A stretch of 64,000 nt of DNA from Lichenibacterium ramalinae (GCF_004137085.1 NZ_QYBC01000001.1:1-64000), one strand, 5' to 3'. Shown: positions 1-10,046, counted from the first letter of the stretch. Translations and numbers: made by a program. The notes: generated by a model not told the origin, from the letters alone.

Positions 1-677
1 CAGACCCGATCATCTAAAACCAGCGCGCAGCCCACCGCAAACGCATCACCGTCGACCCCACTCCGACAGGCTGCTAGCATCGCGGTTTTGCGCTCCGAAC
101 CCAGGCGTGGGATGTCGCGCGCATCCAGCACCGTCAGAGTCCGCGGCTGCTTCGGCCCGGTGCAGCTGAAATCGAGTATCTCGAAGCGCGCAGCTTCGAG
201 ATCGGGGTCTTGCATTAACACTTCGTCGACGAGCGTTACGAACAGCGAAAGGCGCTCGCGTGCGAGGGGATTCTGCCGCCAGAAGCTGAACCAGGGGAAA
301 TAAATTTGCCCGCCGATCCCATAGATCATCGGCGGATCGAATGGCACCATGAGCCCGCGCCCGACCGGGTAGTATCGTCTATCCACCACCTGGTAGAAAT
401 CCGTGGACAAACCCGAAAAATGATCCCGGATCAGCGGCAAGACGCTAAGAAGATTATTGCGGACCTGCTCGCGCTTGACGGCGCGCCTGATCCCCTCCGC
501 AACCTGCTCGTAGGGCACTTGAAGCACCAGCAAATCACGGACTGCGAGAAGGAGCGGGTTGTAGTTGAAGCGGGGAGGGTTCAGAGCAAGCCGCACCAGC
601 AGCCGGGCAATTGCCGCCGGCTCGTCCCGCCAGTTGCGAGCGAGATGCTGTACCGAAGGAACGCGGAGTTCTGCCAT
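1..677 (-). CDS. Unknown protein, partial; putative toxin-position partner of Panacea gene
   Basis: An open frame of 225 codons runs from an ATG at 677 off the left edge with no stop, so the C-terminus is missing. It starts 10 bp after the stop of the upstream Panacea-domain gene on the same strand, so the two probably form one operon. The product begins MAELRVPSVQHLARNW and is soluble-looking, with aromatic-rich segments (IYFPWFSFW) and no signal peptide. I do not recognise the fold. In known Panacea-type toxin-antitoxin pairs the antitoxin gene is commonly next to a variable toxin gene, so a toxin or effector role is inferred from position only. The Shine-Dalgarno match is poor, so the start could lie elsewhere. 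Confidence 0.6.
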   Translation of the reverse strand, partial: MAELRVPSVQHLARNWRDEPAAIARLLVRLALNPPRFNYNPLLLAVRDLLVLQVPYEQVAEGIRRAVKREQVRNNLLSVLPLIRDHFSGLSTDFYQVVDRRYYPVGRGLMVPFDPPMIYGIGGQIYFPWFSFWRQNPLARERLSLFVTLVDEVLMQDPDLEAARFEILDFSCTGPKQPRTLTVLDARDIPRLGSERKTAMLAACRSGVDGDAFAVGCALVLDDRV

Positions 678-687
678 GCAAAGCTCG

Positions 688-1194
688 TCATTGGATCGCG
701 AAGGGTGCTCGTACTTTAGAATAGAACTTTAGGATGCGCGTGTCATCAATCATCATGCCGGGGTTGACATTCCCCATATGATTCCAGACCGAGTGCCATG
801 GCCCGCCCTCAACGTGACTGAGTTCTACGAGATCGCCTGCACGCAGGCGGCTGTAGAACTCAACGGTTTCCCGCAGCAGCGACTCTATCTCAAAATTGAA
901 TTCATACTCGGCAACTCGCTGTACGCCATCGACAGGGTCGATGTAGGTCGCGCGGCCCAGAATCGGCGCGCGATCGTAGTTGCGAAAAGCGCGGTACAGG
1001 TAGGGAAGGACCGGCCCGAACTCCCAGGCCTCGAATTTGTGCCGCACCAGCGGCCCGTTAAGCTCGATCAACGACCAGACATGGCAGAAATAGATGATCT
1101 TCTGCAGAGAGAGGTTGGTGACTTTCCTACCTCGCCCATCGCAATAGTCGAGGATGAAGTTCGCAACCGCGCGACCGTCTTGAGCCGTCGTCAT
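688..1194 (-). CDS. Panacea domain (DUF4065, SocA-like) protein, putative antitoxin
   Basis: The 168-residue product starting MTTAQDGRAVANF has the DUF4065/Panacea pattern: an N-terminal 'VANFILDYC...TNLSLQKIIYFCHVWSL' helix pair, then 'KFEAWEFGPVLPYLYRAF' and a C-terminal helical part. SocA of Caulobacter, a proteolytic adaptor antitoxin, has this domain, and Panacea domains neutralise unrelated toxins. ATG 1194 is preferred over the earlier in-frame start at 1245 because the domain begins right after it and a GGAACAGAG purine tract precedes it. The neighbour at 1-677 follows after 10 bp and is the likely partner. Surrounding DNA has lower GC than the rest of the window, consistent with an acquired module. 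Family assignment is firm; the antitoxin role is inferred. Confidence 0.82.
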   Translation of the reverse strand: MTTAQDGRAVANFILDYCDGRGRKVTNLSLQKIIYFCHVWSLIELNGPLVRHKFEAWEFGPVLPYLYRAFRNYDRAPILGRATYIDPVDGVQRVAEYEFNFEIESLLRETVEFYSRLRAGDLVELSHVEGGPWHSVWNHMGNVNPGMMIDDTRILKFYSKVRAPFAIQ

Positions 1195-1346
1195 AATGCT
1201 CTCTGTTCCACAAGCTATTTTTGCTCGTTTGGCGGCCGCCGGCAACGGTCGGCATGGCGCTGGCTCTGATTTAGCTCGACTTTAGCCAATCGGCGGTCGG
1301 ATTGAATTTGGTGGACAAAGCAAGAAGGCTGACTGCTTCCTCGCCC

Positions 1347-1602
1347 ATGCCAATTTTTTCCGCCCGCTTCGTCACTCTGGTCATCACCTTCGCGCCGCTC
1401 TTCGTCCAGCGCTCCTAGCTGCAAGCGCAAGTGTTGTTACTCGCCGCCATACTGGCTACGGGACTACGCACGAAGGCAAGCGTGCTGCGGGTCACCGGCC
1501 ATGCGCGCGACAGATACATCATCATTGTCACCGTGTTTTGGGCCGAGCGCAATGGAGCGTCGGGGGCCTTAGCCCGCCACCTGTTCGGAGATCTACTCCT
1601 CG
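1347..1602 (+). pseudogene. Degenerate transposase N-terminal remnant
   Basis: From an ATG at 1347 the frame reads MPIFSARFVTLVITFAPLF, hits an in-frame TAG at 1416, and continues in the same frame with 'AQVLLLAAILATG' and 'ASVLRVTG'. It then shows 'ERNGASGALARHLFGDLL' before losing similarity near 1602, where the MFS gene's 3' end begins. This order (FAPLF, AQVLL.AILA.G.RT, LR..G, then a YHRVLNRA..S-like segment) is how I recall the N-terminus of a common DDE transposase family in Methylobacterium and relatives. No terminal inverted repeats were found. The element is dead: internal stop and no catalytic domain. It fills the otherwise gene-free 1195-1611 stretch. Assignment is from memory of the family only. 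Confidence 0.45.
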
Positions 1603-1611
1603 CCCCTCCCC

Positions 1612-2943
1612 TCACCGCCCCCCTGCCCCCACCTCCGTCCCGGCTCTCCCCCGCGTCCCCCGCCCCAACGCCAGCACCACCCCGCACCCCGCCACCGACA
1701 GCGCCGCGATCGGCATCAGCCCCATCGCGTAGGACCCCGTCGCCTCCTTGATGGCCCCGAGCAGGGTCGTCCCCAAAAATCCCCCGACATTGCCCATGGC
1801 GTTGATCTGGGCGATGCCGGCCGCCGCCGAGCCCGCCGCCAGCCATTCGGTCGACAGCGCCCAGAACGGGCCCTTGACGATGTAGGTGGCCGTCACCGCG
1901 ATGCAGAGCAGCACCATGGTGGGCAGCAGCGCGCCGGTGAGCAGGGCGGCGCAGAGGCTGGCCGCCAGCAGCGCCAGCGGCACGGCCGTGTGCCACACGC
2001 GCTCGCGCGTCCGGTCCGAGTTGCCGCCCCACAGGATCATCAGCACCGAGGCGATGCCGAACGGCAGGGCGTTGAGCCAGCCCGTGGCCGCCACCGAGAG
2101 CCCGAAGGACTTGATGATCTGCGGCTGCCAGAGCGACAGGCACTGGCTGGCGCCGGAGGCGCCGGCGTAGATCAGCGAGGCCGCCAGCACGTAGGGGTTC
2201 GCCAGGGTGCGCCACACCGAGAGGTGGCGGCCGGCCGGCTTCGGCCGCCCGTTGCCCTGGGCGAGGCGCGATTCCAGGAGGTCGCGCTCGGCGGGCGACA
2301 GCCAGGCGGCGTCGCGCGGGCCGTCCGGCAGGACGACCAGCGACACGAGGCCGAGCAGCACGGCCGGCACGGCTTCGAGGATGAACAGCCACTGCCAGCC
2401 GTGCAGGCCCAGCCAGCCGTCCGTGCCGAGCAGCGCCGCCGACAGCGGCGAGCCCAGGAAGGACGAGATGGGGATCGCCACCATGAAGACCGCGACGATG
2501 CGCCCGCGCGTCTCGGCCGGGAACCAGTAGGTGAGGTAGAGGATGACGCCGGGGAAGAAGCCGGCCTCGGCGGCGCCGAGCAGCAGCCGCACGGCGTAGA
2601 AGGAGTTCGGCCCCACCACGGCCGCCATCAACCCCGACACCAGCCCCCAGGAGATCATGATGCGGGCGATCCACAGCCGGGCCCCCACCTTCTCCATGGC
2701 GAGGTTGCTGGGCACCTCGCAGAGCACGTAGCTGATGTAGAAGAGGCCGCCGCCGAGCCCGAAGGCCGAGGGCGACAGGCCGACGTCGTGGTTCATCTGC
2801 AGCGCCGCGAAGCCGGCGTTGACGCGGTCGACGAAGGCCACGAAGTAGCACAGCATCAGGAACGGCAGGATGCGCCACGTCACCTTGCGGGTGACGGCCT
2901 CGAGGGCGGCGTTCCGCGGCTCATGCCGGGCGGCGTCGGTCAT
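1612..2943 (-). CDS. MFS transporter, anion:cation symporter (ACS) type
   Basis: A 443-residue inner-membrane protein with about twelve hydrophobic segments. It begins with the ACS-family signature: 'KVTWRILPFLMLCYFVAFVDRVNAGFAAL' in TM1 and 'GGGLFYISYVLCEVPSN' in TM2. 'TYWFPAETRGRIVAVFM' follows between TM4 and TM5. Relatives (phthalate, tartrate, hydroxyphenylacetate and glucarate permeases) import organic anions with protons; the substrate here cannot be told. ATG 2943 is chosen because a GGAGGAGG ribosome binding site lies about 8 bases upstream; the longer open frame upstream is arginine-rich and non-coding in character. It is divergent from the sensor kinase at 3342 across a 398 bp gap, with no catabolic gene next to it. 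Confidence 0.85.
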   Translation of the reverse strand: MTDAARHEPRNAALEAVTRKVTWRILPFLMLCYFVAFVDRVNAGFAALQMNHDVGLSPSAFGLGGGLFYISYVLCEVPSNLAMEKVGARLWIARIMISWGLVSGLMAAVVGPNSFYAVRLLLGAAEAGFFPGVILYLTYWFPAETRGRIVAVFMVAIPISSFLGSPLSAALLGTDGWLGLHGWQWLFILEAVPAVLLGLVSLVVLPDGPRDAAWLSPAERDLLESRLAQGNGRPKPAGRHLSVWRTLANPYVLAASLIYAGASGASQCLSLWQPQIIKSFGLSVAATGWLNALPFGIASVLMILWGGNSDRTRERVWHTAVPLALLAASLCAALLTGALLPTMVLLCIAVTATYIVKGPFWALSTEWLAAGSAAAGIAQINAMGNVGGFLGTTLLGAIKEATGSYAMGLMPIAALSVAGCGVVLALGRGTRGRAGTEVGAGGR

Positions 2944-3341
2944 CGTTGGAATCCTCCTCCGGGGCGGGGCGGGGCCGCGACGGGCGGGCGGGGGCGGGCG
3001 GCGTCGGCGCCGCGCGATCCCAACCATCGTGCGGGTGTGGCCCGTCCTCCCTCCGGCATTGTCACGCCGTCGCCGCCCGCGGTCCAGCGCCCGCCGCGAT
3101 GGCGGGACGTCGCCCGGCCCGACACGGCAACGCCCAAGATCGGCCACCGTGGGGCGTCAATCATGCGGCGTCCTGGACGCGGCGCCATGGACACGGCATC
3201 GTGGATGCGGCACCCCCACTGGAGCGCCGCGCGTCCCGGCGGGCCGAAGCGGCCCCGCGGTTGCAGAATGAGGTGGAACGGTGCGCCCTGCCCCCATAAG
3301 CTCGCCGGGTGGCCGGTCCTGGCCACGGGCGTGTTGACGCC
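2944..3341. other. Divergent intergenic region between MFS and sensor kinase genes
   Basis: 398 bp of very GC-rich DNA with no convincing open reading frame. It should carry divergent promoters for the transporter gene and the kinase gene. I could not pick out -35/-10 boxes. The only structure seen is a run of three imperfect 14 bp direct repeats at 3174-3215, listed separately. Confidence 0.5.
3174..3215. repeat. Three tandem imperfect 14-bp direct repeats
   Basis: Units TGGACGCGGCGCCA, TGGACACGGCATCG and TGGATGCGGCACCC follow one another directly and share TGGA-x-x-CGGC. They lie about 130 bp upstream of the sensor kinase start and about 230 bp upstream of the MFS start. Repeats of 14 bp could be cooperative regulator sites, but this is inference. 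Confidence 0.4.
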
Positions 3342-5027
<1,686 letters not shown>

Positions 5028-5228
5028 CGTCGCGGGGCTCCGAACGACGTCGACGGTGCCGCTCCCGACGGTTCCGCCTCGACCTGCACGCGGAGCCCTG
5101 GCCTGCCGGGCCGGCCGCTTGGCCACCCGTCCGGTTGACGACCCGTGCGGCCTCCCCCACACAGGGGCGGTGCCGGGCGAAACTGCCGCCCGGAGGGCCG
5201 GCGAGCCCGCCGGGACGGGGACGAGCGC

Positions 5229-5978
5229 ATGGCGGCCCACCAAGGCTTCACGGTCGGCAATGTCCTGTGGCGGAGCTGCGCCCTGCTGGATCGCCACGGC
5301 GCCAGGCTGGCGACCGCGGCCGCCCTGCTGGTGGCCCTGCCGACCCTCCTGACGTCGCTCGGCGGCACGGGCGGCGAGGCGTCCCTCGACGGAGCCGACG
5401 GCACCGTCACGGGCTCCTTCCACGTGTCGTCGTCCAACGGCGGGGGCGTCCTGCTCTTCCTGACCCAGATCCTGTTCAACGGCTTCGTCTTCGCCACGGC
5501 CTTCGCCGAGATGCGGGGCGAACGCCCGGACGCCAAGGCGGCCCTGCTGGCGGCGCTGCAGCTCTACCCGCCCCTGCTCGGCATCGCCCTCCTCGGCGCC
5601 CTCGGCATCGGCCTCGCCTCCCTCCTGCTCGTCGTGCCGGGCATCATGCTGGTCTGCGCCTGGATCGTCGCGGCACCGGCCTACATGGCGGAGCGGCCCG
5701 GGATGTTCGCGGCCTTCGGGCGAAGCCGGCGCATCACGGCGGGCCATCGCTGGCCCATTTTCGGATTGTGCGCCATCTATGCCGTCGCCACCGGCCTGTC
5801 CTTCACCCTCGGCGCCGGCCTCCTCCTGTCCGGCCTGTGGGCGAGCGGATCGGGGTCCGGCCTCCTGACGCTCGCATCGGCCGCCGCCTCCGCCGCCGTG
5901 ACGCTGGGAGGGGCGGTGGGCACCACGGCGATCTACATCGAGCTGCGCCGCGTCGAGGACGCCTCGGCTGCGTCCTGA
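5229..5978 (+). CDS. Multi-pass membrane protein, YciC/DUF975-like
   Basis: A 249-residue protein with roughly six hydrophobic helices. The central 'LLLVVPGIMLVCAWIVAAPAYMAERPGMFAAFGRSRRITAGHRWPIFG' region resembles the conserved core of YciC/DUF975/GPDPase-membrane-type proteins: a PGI turn, a buried Trp, then an amphipathic 'A..RS..LT.G..W' helix. The function of these families is mostly unknown. A periplasmic-looking Gly/Ser-rich loop ('GSFHVSSSNGGG') lies between the first two helices. ATG 5229 has a GGGACGGGG tract about 9 bases upstream. It is not clearly in an operon with the kinase, being 200 bp downstream. Confidence 0.6.
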   Translation: MAAHQGFTVGNVLWRSCALLDRHGARLATAAALLVALPTLLTSLGGTGGEASLDGADGTVTGSFHVSSSNGGGVLLFLTQILFNGFVFATAFAEMRGERPDAKAALLAALQLYPPLLGIALLGALGIGLASLLLVVPGIMLVCAWIVAAPAYMAERPGMFAAFGRSRRITAGHRWPIFGLCAIYAVATGLSFTLGAGLLLSGLWASGSGSGLLTLASAAASAAVTLGGAVGTTAIYIELRRVEDASAAS

Positions 5979-6020
5979 GGCAGCGCCGGCGGCGGCCCGG
6001 TCTCGATCCGACCTGCAGTC

Positions 6021-6076
6021 TGGAACCATTTCAAACTTGAACCGTTCCAATCTGTGGAAGGCCGGTCATGCCGGCC
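6021..6076. promoter_or_regulatory. Inverted repeat plus leader hairpin upstream of the four-Cys protein
   Basis: TGGAACCATTTCAA (6021-6034) faces TTGAACCGTTCCA (6037-6049), a near-perfect dyad with a two-base gap. Ten bases later GGCCGG-TCATG-CCGGCC (6060-6076) can form a 6 bp stem, just before the GGAG site of the gene at 6096. The dyad looks like a TetR- or MarR-type operator and the hairpin like a leader structure. Neither role is shown. Confidence 0.4.
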
Positions 6077-6095
6077 CTGCGCGGAGAACAGCACC

Positions 6096-6302
6096 ATGAA
6101 CCAGTCGGCATCCTGCGGCGCCTGCGCCTTCTTCGACCACGCCCGCGCCGAACAGGCCGCCCATGACGGGCTGTGCCGGTTCAACCCGCCCGTGTCGCAG
6201 CCCGCCCCCGACGCCCACGGCCTGTGGCCCGTCGTGTCCGAGAAGGACTGGTGCGGCCATTTCGAGACCGAGACGCCGCGCGGCCTCACCGCCGCCGAGT
6301 GA
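6096..6302 (+). CDS. Small conserved four-cysteine protein, possible metal-binding
   Basis: A 68-residue soluble protein, MNQSASCGACAFFDHA..., with a C-x2-C pair (C7, C10), a third Cys in 'GLCRFNPPVSQ' and a fourth in 'DWCGHF'. Four Cys spaced this way suggest a Zn or Fe-S site, but I cannot assign a function. Related short proteins with the same 'CRFNPPVSQP...GLWPVV...WCG' layout occur in alphaproteobacteria, from my recollection. ATG 6096 is preceded by GCGGAGAACAGCACC, a good ribosome binding site, while the earlier in-frame ATG at 6054 has none. A dyad and a leader hairpin lie upstream and a rho-independent terminator lies 72 bp downstream, so it is probably a single-gene unit. Confidence 0.7.
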   Translation: MNQSASCGACAFFDHARAEQAAHDGLCRFNPPVSQPAPDAHGLWPVVSEKDWCGHFETETPRGLTAAE

Positions 6303-6331
6303 CGGATGGGCGGCGGCGAGCAGCCCGCCTG

Positions 6332-6367
6332 CATCATCGGCCATCATCGGCCATCATCGGCCATCAG
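6332..6367. repeat. 10-bp tandem repeat (CCATCATCGG)
   Basis: About 3.5 copies of a 10 bp unit, CATCATCGGC, lie between the stop of the four-Cys gene and its terminator. It is a simple slippage-type repeat with no coding role. Confidence 0.7.
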
Positions 6368-6373
6368 CGACCC

Positions 6374-6398
6374 AGCCCGGCCCCGTGCCGGGCTTTTT
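6374..6398 (+). terminator. Rho-independent terminator
   Basis: GCCCGGC (6375-6381), loop CCCGT, GCCGGGC (6387-6393) and a TTTTT run (6394-6398) form a textbook intrinsic terminator. It ends the unit carrying the four-Cys protein and insulates the purU-folD operon starting 82 bp further on. Confidence 0.85.
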
Positions 6399-6480
6399 CG
6401 CGTCCGGCCCATGCCATCCATTGCCCCGCGCCGCGGTTTGAAGCAGGACAGGACGGACCACCCAGGGGGCGACGCAACGC

Positions 6481-7380
6481 ATGACCGCGGCCGACACCAC
6501 GACCTCGACGGCGCCGGGCGAAGCCGCCGCGCCGGACCGGACCCACATCCTCAACCTGTCCTGCACCGACCGCCCCGGCATCGTGGCGCGCGTCACCACC
6601 TCCATCGCGGCGGTCGGCGGCAACATCGCGGAAAGCGCCCAGTACTGGGACCGCTCGACCGACCGGTTCTTCATGCGGATCCTGTTCACCACGCCGCGCG
6701 AGGTGAACCACGCCGTCATCCACGGGGCGCTGAGGAGCGCCATCGACGGCTTCGGCATGACGTTCAGCCTGACGGACGGCGACCGGGTGCCCGGCATCCT
6801 GGTGCTGGTGTCGCGGTTCGACCATTGCCTGCTGAACCTGCTCTACCAGATCCGCGTCGGCTGGCTGCGGGCCGAGGTGCGGGGCATCGTGTCGAACCAC
6901 GAGGACGCCCGAACCATCGCCGAGCAGCATCGCCTGCCCTTCCACCACCTGCCCGTCACGCGCGACACCAAGCCCGAACAGGAAGCCAGGCTGCTCGAGC
7001 TTTATCGGGACAGCGGCGCCGACCTCGTCGTGCTGGCGCGCTACATGCAGGTCCTGTCGAACGGGCTGTCGACGGCGCTGCAGGGCCACGCCATCAACAT
7101 CCACCACTCGTTCCTGCCGTCGTTCAAGGGCGCCAAGCCCTACCACCAGGCGCACGAGCGCGGCGTCAAGCTGATCGGCGCCACCGCCCATTACGTCACG
7201 CCGGACCTCGACGAGGGTCCGATCATCGAGCAGGAAACCGAACGCGTGACCCACGCGCTCTCGGCCGACGACCTCGTGGCGGTGGGCCGCGACGTCGAGG
7301 CGCGCGTGCTGGCGCGCGGCGTCAAGCTGCACCTCGAGCGGCGCGTGCTGCTCAACGGCCACAAGACGGTGGTGTTCTGA
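6481..7380 (+). CDS. purU: Formyltetrahydrofolate deformylase
   Basis: This 299-residue protein hydrolyses 10-formyl-THF to formate and THF, balancing one-carbon pools and feeding formate for purine synthesis or oxidation. An N-terminal ACT domain ('[29 protein letters not shown]', residues 20-95) precedes a formyltransferase domain. The catalytic Asn-His region is '[14 protein letters not shown]' and the Asp is in '[13 protein letters not shown]'. Length is slightly above the usual 280-290 because of a Thr/Ala-rich N-terminal extension. A GGGGGCG tract precedes the ATG. The stop is 2 bp before folD, forming a two-gene folate operon common in alphaproteobacteria. Confidence 0.95.
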   Translation: MTAADTTTSTAPGEAAAPDRTHILNLSCTDRPGIVARVTTSIAAVGGNIAESAQYWDRSTDRFFMRILFTTPREVNHAVIHGALRSAIDGFGMTFSLTDGDRVPGILVLVSRFDHCLLNLLYQIRVGWLRAEVRGIVSNHEDARTIAEQHRLPFHHLPVTRDTKPEQEARLLELYRDSGADLVVLARYMQVLSNGLSTALQGHAINIHHSFLPSFKGAKPYHQAHERGVKLIGATAHYVTPDLDEGPIIEQETERVTHALSADDLVAVGRDVEARVLARGVKLHLERRVLLNGHKTVVF

Positions 7381-7382
7381 CC

Positions 7383-8270
7383 ATGGCGGCGACGGTGATC
7401 GACGGCAAGCTGGCGGCGGCGGCCGTCATCGAGGGCGTCAAGGCCGGGGCGGCGGCGCTCGTGGCCCGCTCCGGCATCAGGCCCGGCCTCGCCGTGGTGA
7501 TCGTCGGCGAGGATGCCGCCAGCCAGGTCTACGTGGCGTCGAAGGGGCGCATGGCGGAAAGCTGCGGCTTCAAGTCCGTCACGCATCGCCTGCCCGCCGA
7601 CACGGCCGAGGCCGACCTGCTGGCGCTGGTCGCGTCCCTCAACGCCGACCCGACCATCCACGGCATCCTGCTGCAGCTGCCCCTGCCGAAGCCGCTCGAT
7701 CCCCTGCCGGTCATCCGCACCATCGCGCCCGAGAAGGACGTCGACGGGCTGAACGAGGTCAATGCCGGCCGGGTGGCGCTCGGCGACTTCGGCCGCGCCT
7801 TCGTGCCCTGCACGCCGGCCGGCGCCATGGTGCTGATCCGCTCGGCCGTGCCTGACCTCGCCGGCCGGCACGCGGTGGTCATCGGCCGCTCCAACCTCGT
7901 CGGCAAGCCCGTGGCGGCGCTGCTGCTCGCCGCCGACTGCACCGTGACGGTGGCGCATTCCCGCACCGCCGACCTGCCCGGCCTGTGCCGGAGCGCCGAC
8001 ATCCTGGTGGCGGCGGTGGGCCGGCCCGAGATGGTGAAGGGGGACTGGGTCAAGCCCGGCGCCGTCGTGATCGACGTCGGCATCAACCGGGTCGCGGCGC
8101 CCGACAAGGGCGAGGGCAAGACCCGCCTCGTGGGCGACGTCGATCTCGCCGCCGTGGCGGCGACGGCGGCGGCCGTCACGCCGGTGCCGGGCGGCGTCGG
8201 GCCCATGACCATCGCGATGCTGATGGAGAACACATTGGTGGCGGCGACCCGGGCCGCGGACCGCACCTGA
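7383..8270 (+). CDS. folD: Bifunctional methylene-THF dehydrogenase / methenyl-THF cyclohydrolase
   Basis: A 295-residue cytoplasmic enzyme interconverting 5,10-methylene-THF, methenyl-THF and 10-formyl-THF with NADP. Family signatures are present: '[14 protein letters not shown]' with the catalytic Lys, '[12 protein letters not shown]', '[14 protein letters not shown]', the dinucleotide site '[17 protein letters not shown]', and the C-terminal '[19 protein letters not shown]'. It starts 2 bp after purU, so both ends of the 10-formyl-THF branch are made together. It converges with the exopolysaccharide cluster across 42 bp, where ACCCGCCGCGGGT (8284-8296) could form a small hairpin without a T run. 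Confidence 0.97.
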   Translation: MAATVIDGKLAAAAVIEGVKAGAAALVARSGIRPGLAVVIVGEDAASQVYVASKGRMAESCGFKSVTHRLPADTAEADLLALVASLNADPTIHGILLQLPLPKPLDPLPVIRTIAPEKDVDGLNEVNAGRVALGDFGRAFVPCTPAGAMVLIRSAVPDLAGRHAVVIGRSNLVGKPVAALLLAADCTVTVAHSRTADLPGLCRSADILVAAVGRPEMVKGDWVKPGAVVIDVGINRVAAPDKGEGKTRLVGDVDLAAVAATAAAVTPVPGGVGPMTIAMLMENTLVAATRAADRT

Positions 8271-8312
8271 CGCCGGGGCCACGACCCGCCGCGGGTGCGG
8301 CCACCGATCGCG

Positions 8313-10046
8313 TCAGACTTCCGCCGACACCACGGAGTTGCCGAGACGGGCCGGGGCGTTCTTGCGCCGGCGCGGACGGCTGCCGGCGGGTCGGGCGCGG
8401 TTCAACACGACGCCGAGCACCTTGGCCTGCGCGGTCCGCAACACCCGGAGGGCGTCCAACGCCTCCTCGACGGTGGTGCGGCCCGCCTCCACCACCAGCA
8501 CCACGCCGTCGAGCACGGGGCTCAGCGCCAGGGCATCGCAGGAGGTGCCGAGCGGCGGCAGGTCGACCACCACGTCGCGGGCCGTGGTCAGGCGGGACAG
8601 CAGCGCCACCATCTCGGGCGAACCGAGGTAGAGGTTGGGCTCGCTGATGCGGCCCGACGCCACCGCGGGGACGAAGCCGAGCGATTCGGACAGGCGCACG
8701 GTCGACAGCCGGGTCATGCCGTCGTGGTCGAGCAGCGCCTCGTTGAGGCCGGAGGCGCTGCGCGGTGCCAGCAGGTTGGTCAGCGTCGGGTTGCGCAGGT
8801 CGCCGTCGATGAGTTCGACCGGCGTGCCCGACACCGACATGAGGTGGGCGAGGTTGCTGCTCAGCGTGGTGCGGCCCTCGCCGTGCGACCAGGAGACGAG
8901 GCCGATGGCCCGGCCTTCGCGCCCCGGCGTCGACAGGAGCACGGCCGTCCGCGTCGCCCGGACCGATTGGGCGAAGCGGGATTCCGGGTCCGTCATCACG
9001 GCGCGGGTGAGGGCGCCGGGCCGCCGCGCGCCGCGCATCTCCCGGGTGCGGCCCACGTCCGGCAGGATGCCGAGGCATTCGACGCCGAGCGCGTGGCGGA
9101 TCTGCGCCCGGGTCTTCAGGGTCCGGTCGAGGGCGTGGCGCACCGCGACGACGAGCAGCCCCGTGAGCAGGCCGAAGCTGAGCGCGAAGGCGACGACGAG
9201 CGCCGTCTGGGGTGAAGCCTTGCTGAGCGGGCGCAGCGCGGCACCGATCACCCGCGCATCCGCGTCGGGGAACTGGACGGTGGGAATACGGCCCTGGCGA
9301 ACGCCGTCGAGCGCCGCCTCCTGCTCGGTCTTGATGTCCGAGATGCGACCCTGCAGGTACTCGGCGCCGTTGTGGGCGGCCGCGGCCTTCTGGTCGATCT
9401 GCGACAGGATGTAGGCCGACGTCACCGCATTGGCGATGCGGGCCGCCTGGGCGGCGGTATCGGCCCGGTACGACACTTCGAGCACGTAGGACTGGCCCAC
9501 GCGGCGGACGCCGACCCGATCCGAGAAGGCCTGGAAGGCACGGGCACGGGCGTCGGCTTCGGCTTGGTCGGGCCCGACCACGTCCGGCTTCGCCGACAGC
9601 CCGAGTTCCATCATCAGCCGTTCCCGGAGGCTCGGGCCGCGCGGCGCGAACTCGGGGGCGTTGCGCATGTCGAGCACGTCGAAGACGTTGGCGAGGATGC
9701 GCTCCGACTTGATGACCTGGATCTGGCTTTCGGCCTGGGCGCTGTCCAGCGTCGGCGGATAGGAGGTGGCGGCACCGTCCTGGGCAGAGGCGCTTTGGCG
9801 GCGCGCCTCCAGGATCACGGTGGCGGAGGCGCTGAACTCGGGCGGGGTGACGTGGAGGTACCATGCCGCCACCGCCAGGCAGGCGGCGAGCCAGATGCCG
9901 AGGGGGCGACGGTGCTGCCACACCGTCGCCACCATGTCGCCCAGCGTCGTGAGCGGCGGCTCGTCCATGCGGTGGGGTGCGTCGGCGGGCGCCGCGGCCT
10001 GGAGGGGACGGGCCCAATCGTCGGTGGGGAGCTGCTGGCGGTTCAT
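8313..10046 (-). CDS. Exopolysaccharide co-polymerase, Wzc/ExoP-like, with altered Walker A
   Basis: A 577-residue polysaccharide co-polymerase fused to a bacterial tyrosine-kinase-like domain. TM1 is near 46-66, followed by a Wzz periplasmic domain; TM2 is near 282-303. The cytoplasmic P-loop domain begins around 370. The Walker A segment reads 'SHGEGRTTLSSNLA': the invariant Lys of GEGK(S/T) is Arg. Walker A' 'ELIDGDLRNPT' is kept. No tyrosine cluster is seen at the Arg-rich C-terminus. It may control chain length without normal autokinase activity. Its ATG overlaps the upstream GT2 stop (ATGA), making it the last gene of a five- or six-gene exopolysaccharide operon. Confidence 0.85.
   Translation of the reverse strand: MNRQQLPTDDWARPLQAAAPADAPHRMDEPPLTTLGDMVATVWQHRRPLGIWLAACLAVAAWYLHVTPPEFSASATVILEARRQSASAQDGAATSYPPTLDSAQAESQIQVIKSERILANVFDVLDMRNAPEFAPRGPSLRERLMMELGLSAKPDVVGPDQAEADARARAFQAFSDRVGVRRVGQSYVLEVSYRADTAAQAARIANAVTSAYILSQIDQKAAAAHNGAEYLQGRISDIKTEQEAALDGVRQGRIPTVQFPDADARVIGAALRPLSKASPQTALVVAFALSFGLLTGLLVVAVRHALDRTLKTRAQIRHALGVECLGILPDVGRTREMRGARRPGALTRAVMTDPESRFAQSVRATRTAVLLSTPGREGRAIGLVSWSHGEGRTTLSSNLAHLMSVSGTPVELIDGDLRNPTLTNLLAPRSASGLNEALLDHDGMTRLSTVRLSESLGFVPAVASGRISEPNLYLGSPEMVALLSRLTTARDVVVDLPPLGTSCDALALSPVLDGVVLVVEAGRTTVEEALDALRVLRTAQAKVLGVVLNRARPAGSRPRRRKNAPARLGNSVVSAEV

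Noticed and set aside
306-719. 137-codon + strand frame near the left edge
   Set aside because: The minus-strand frame running to the edge has better hydrophobic pattern and operon context with the Panacea gene.
8284-8296. Terminator between folD and the co-polymerase gene
   Set aside because: ACCCGCCGCGGGT has a short stem and no T run; not enough for an intrinsic terminator.
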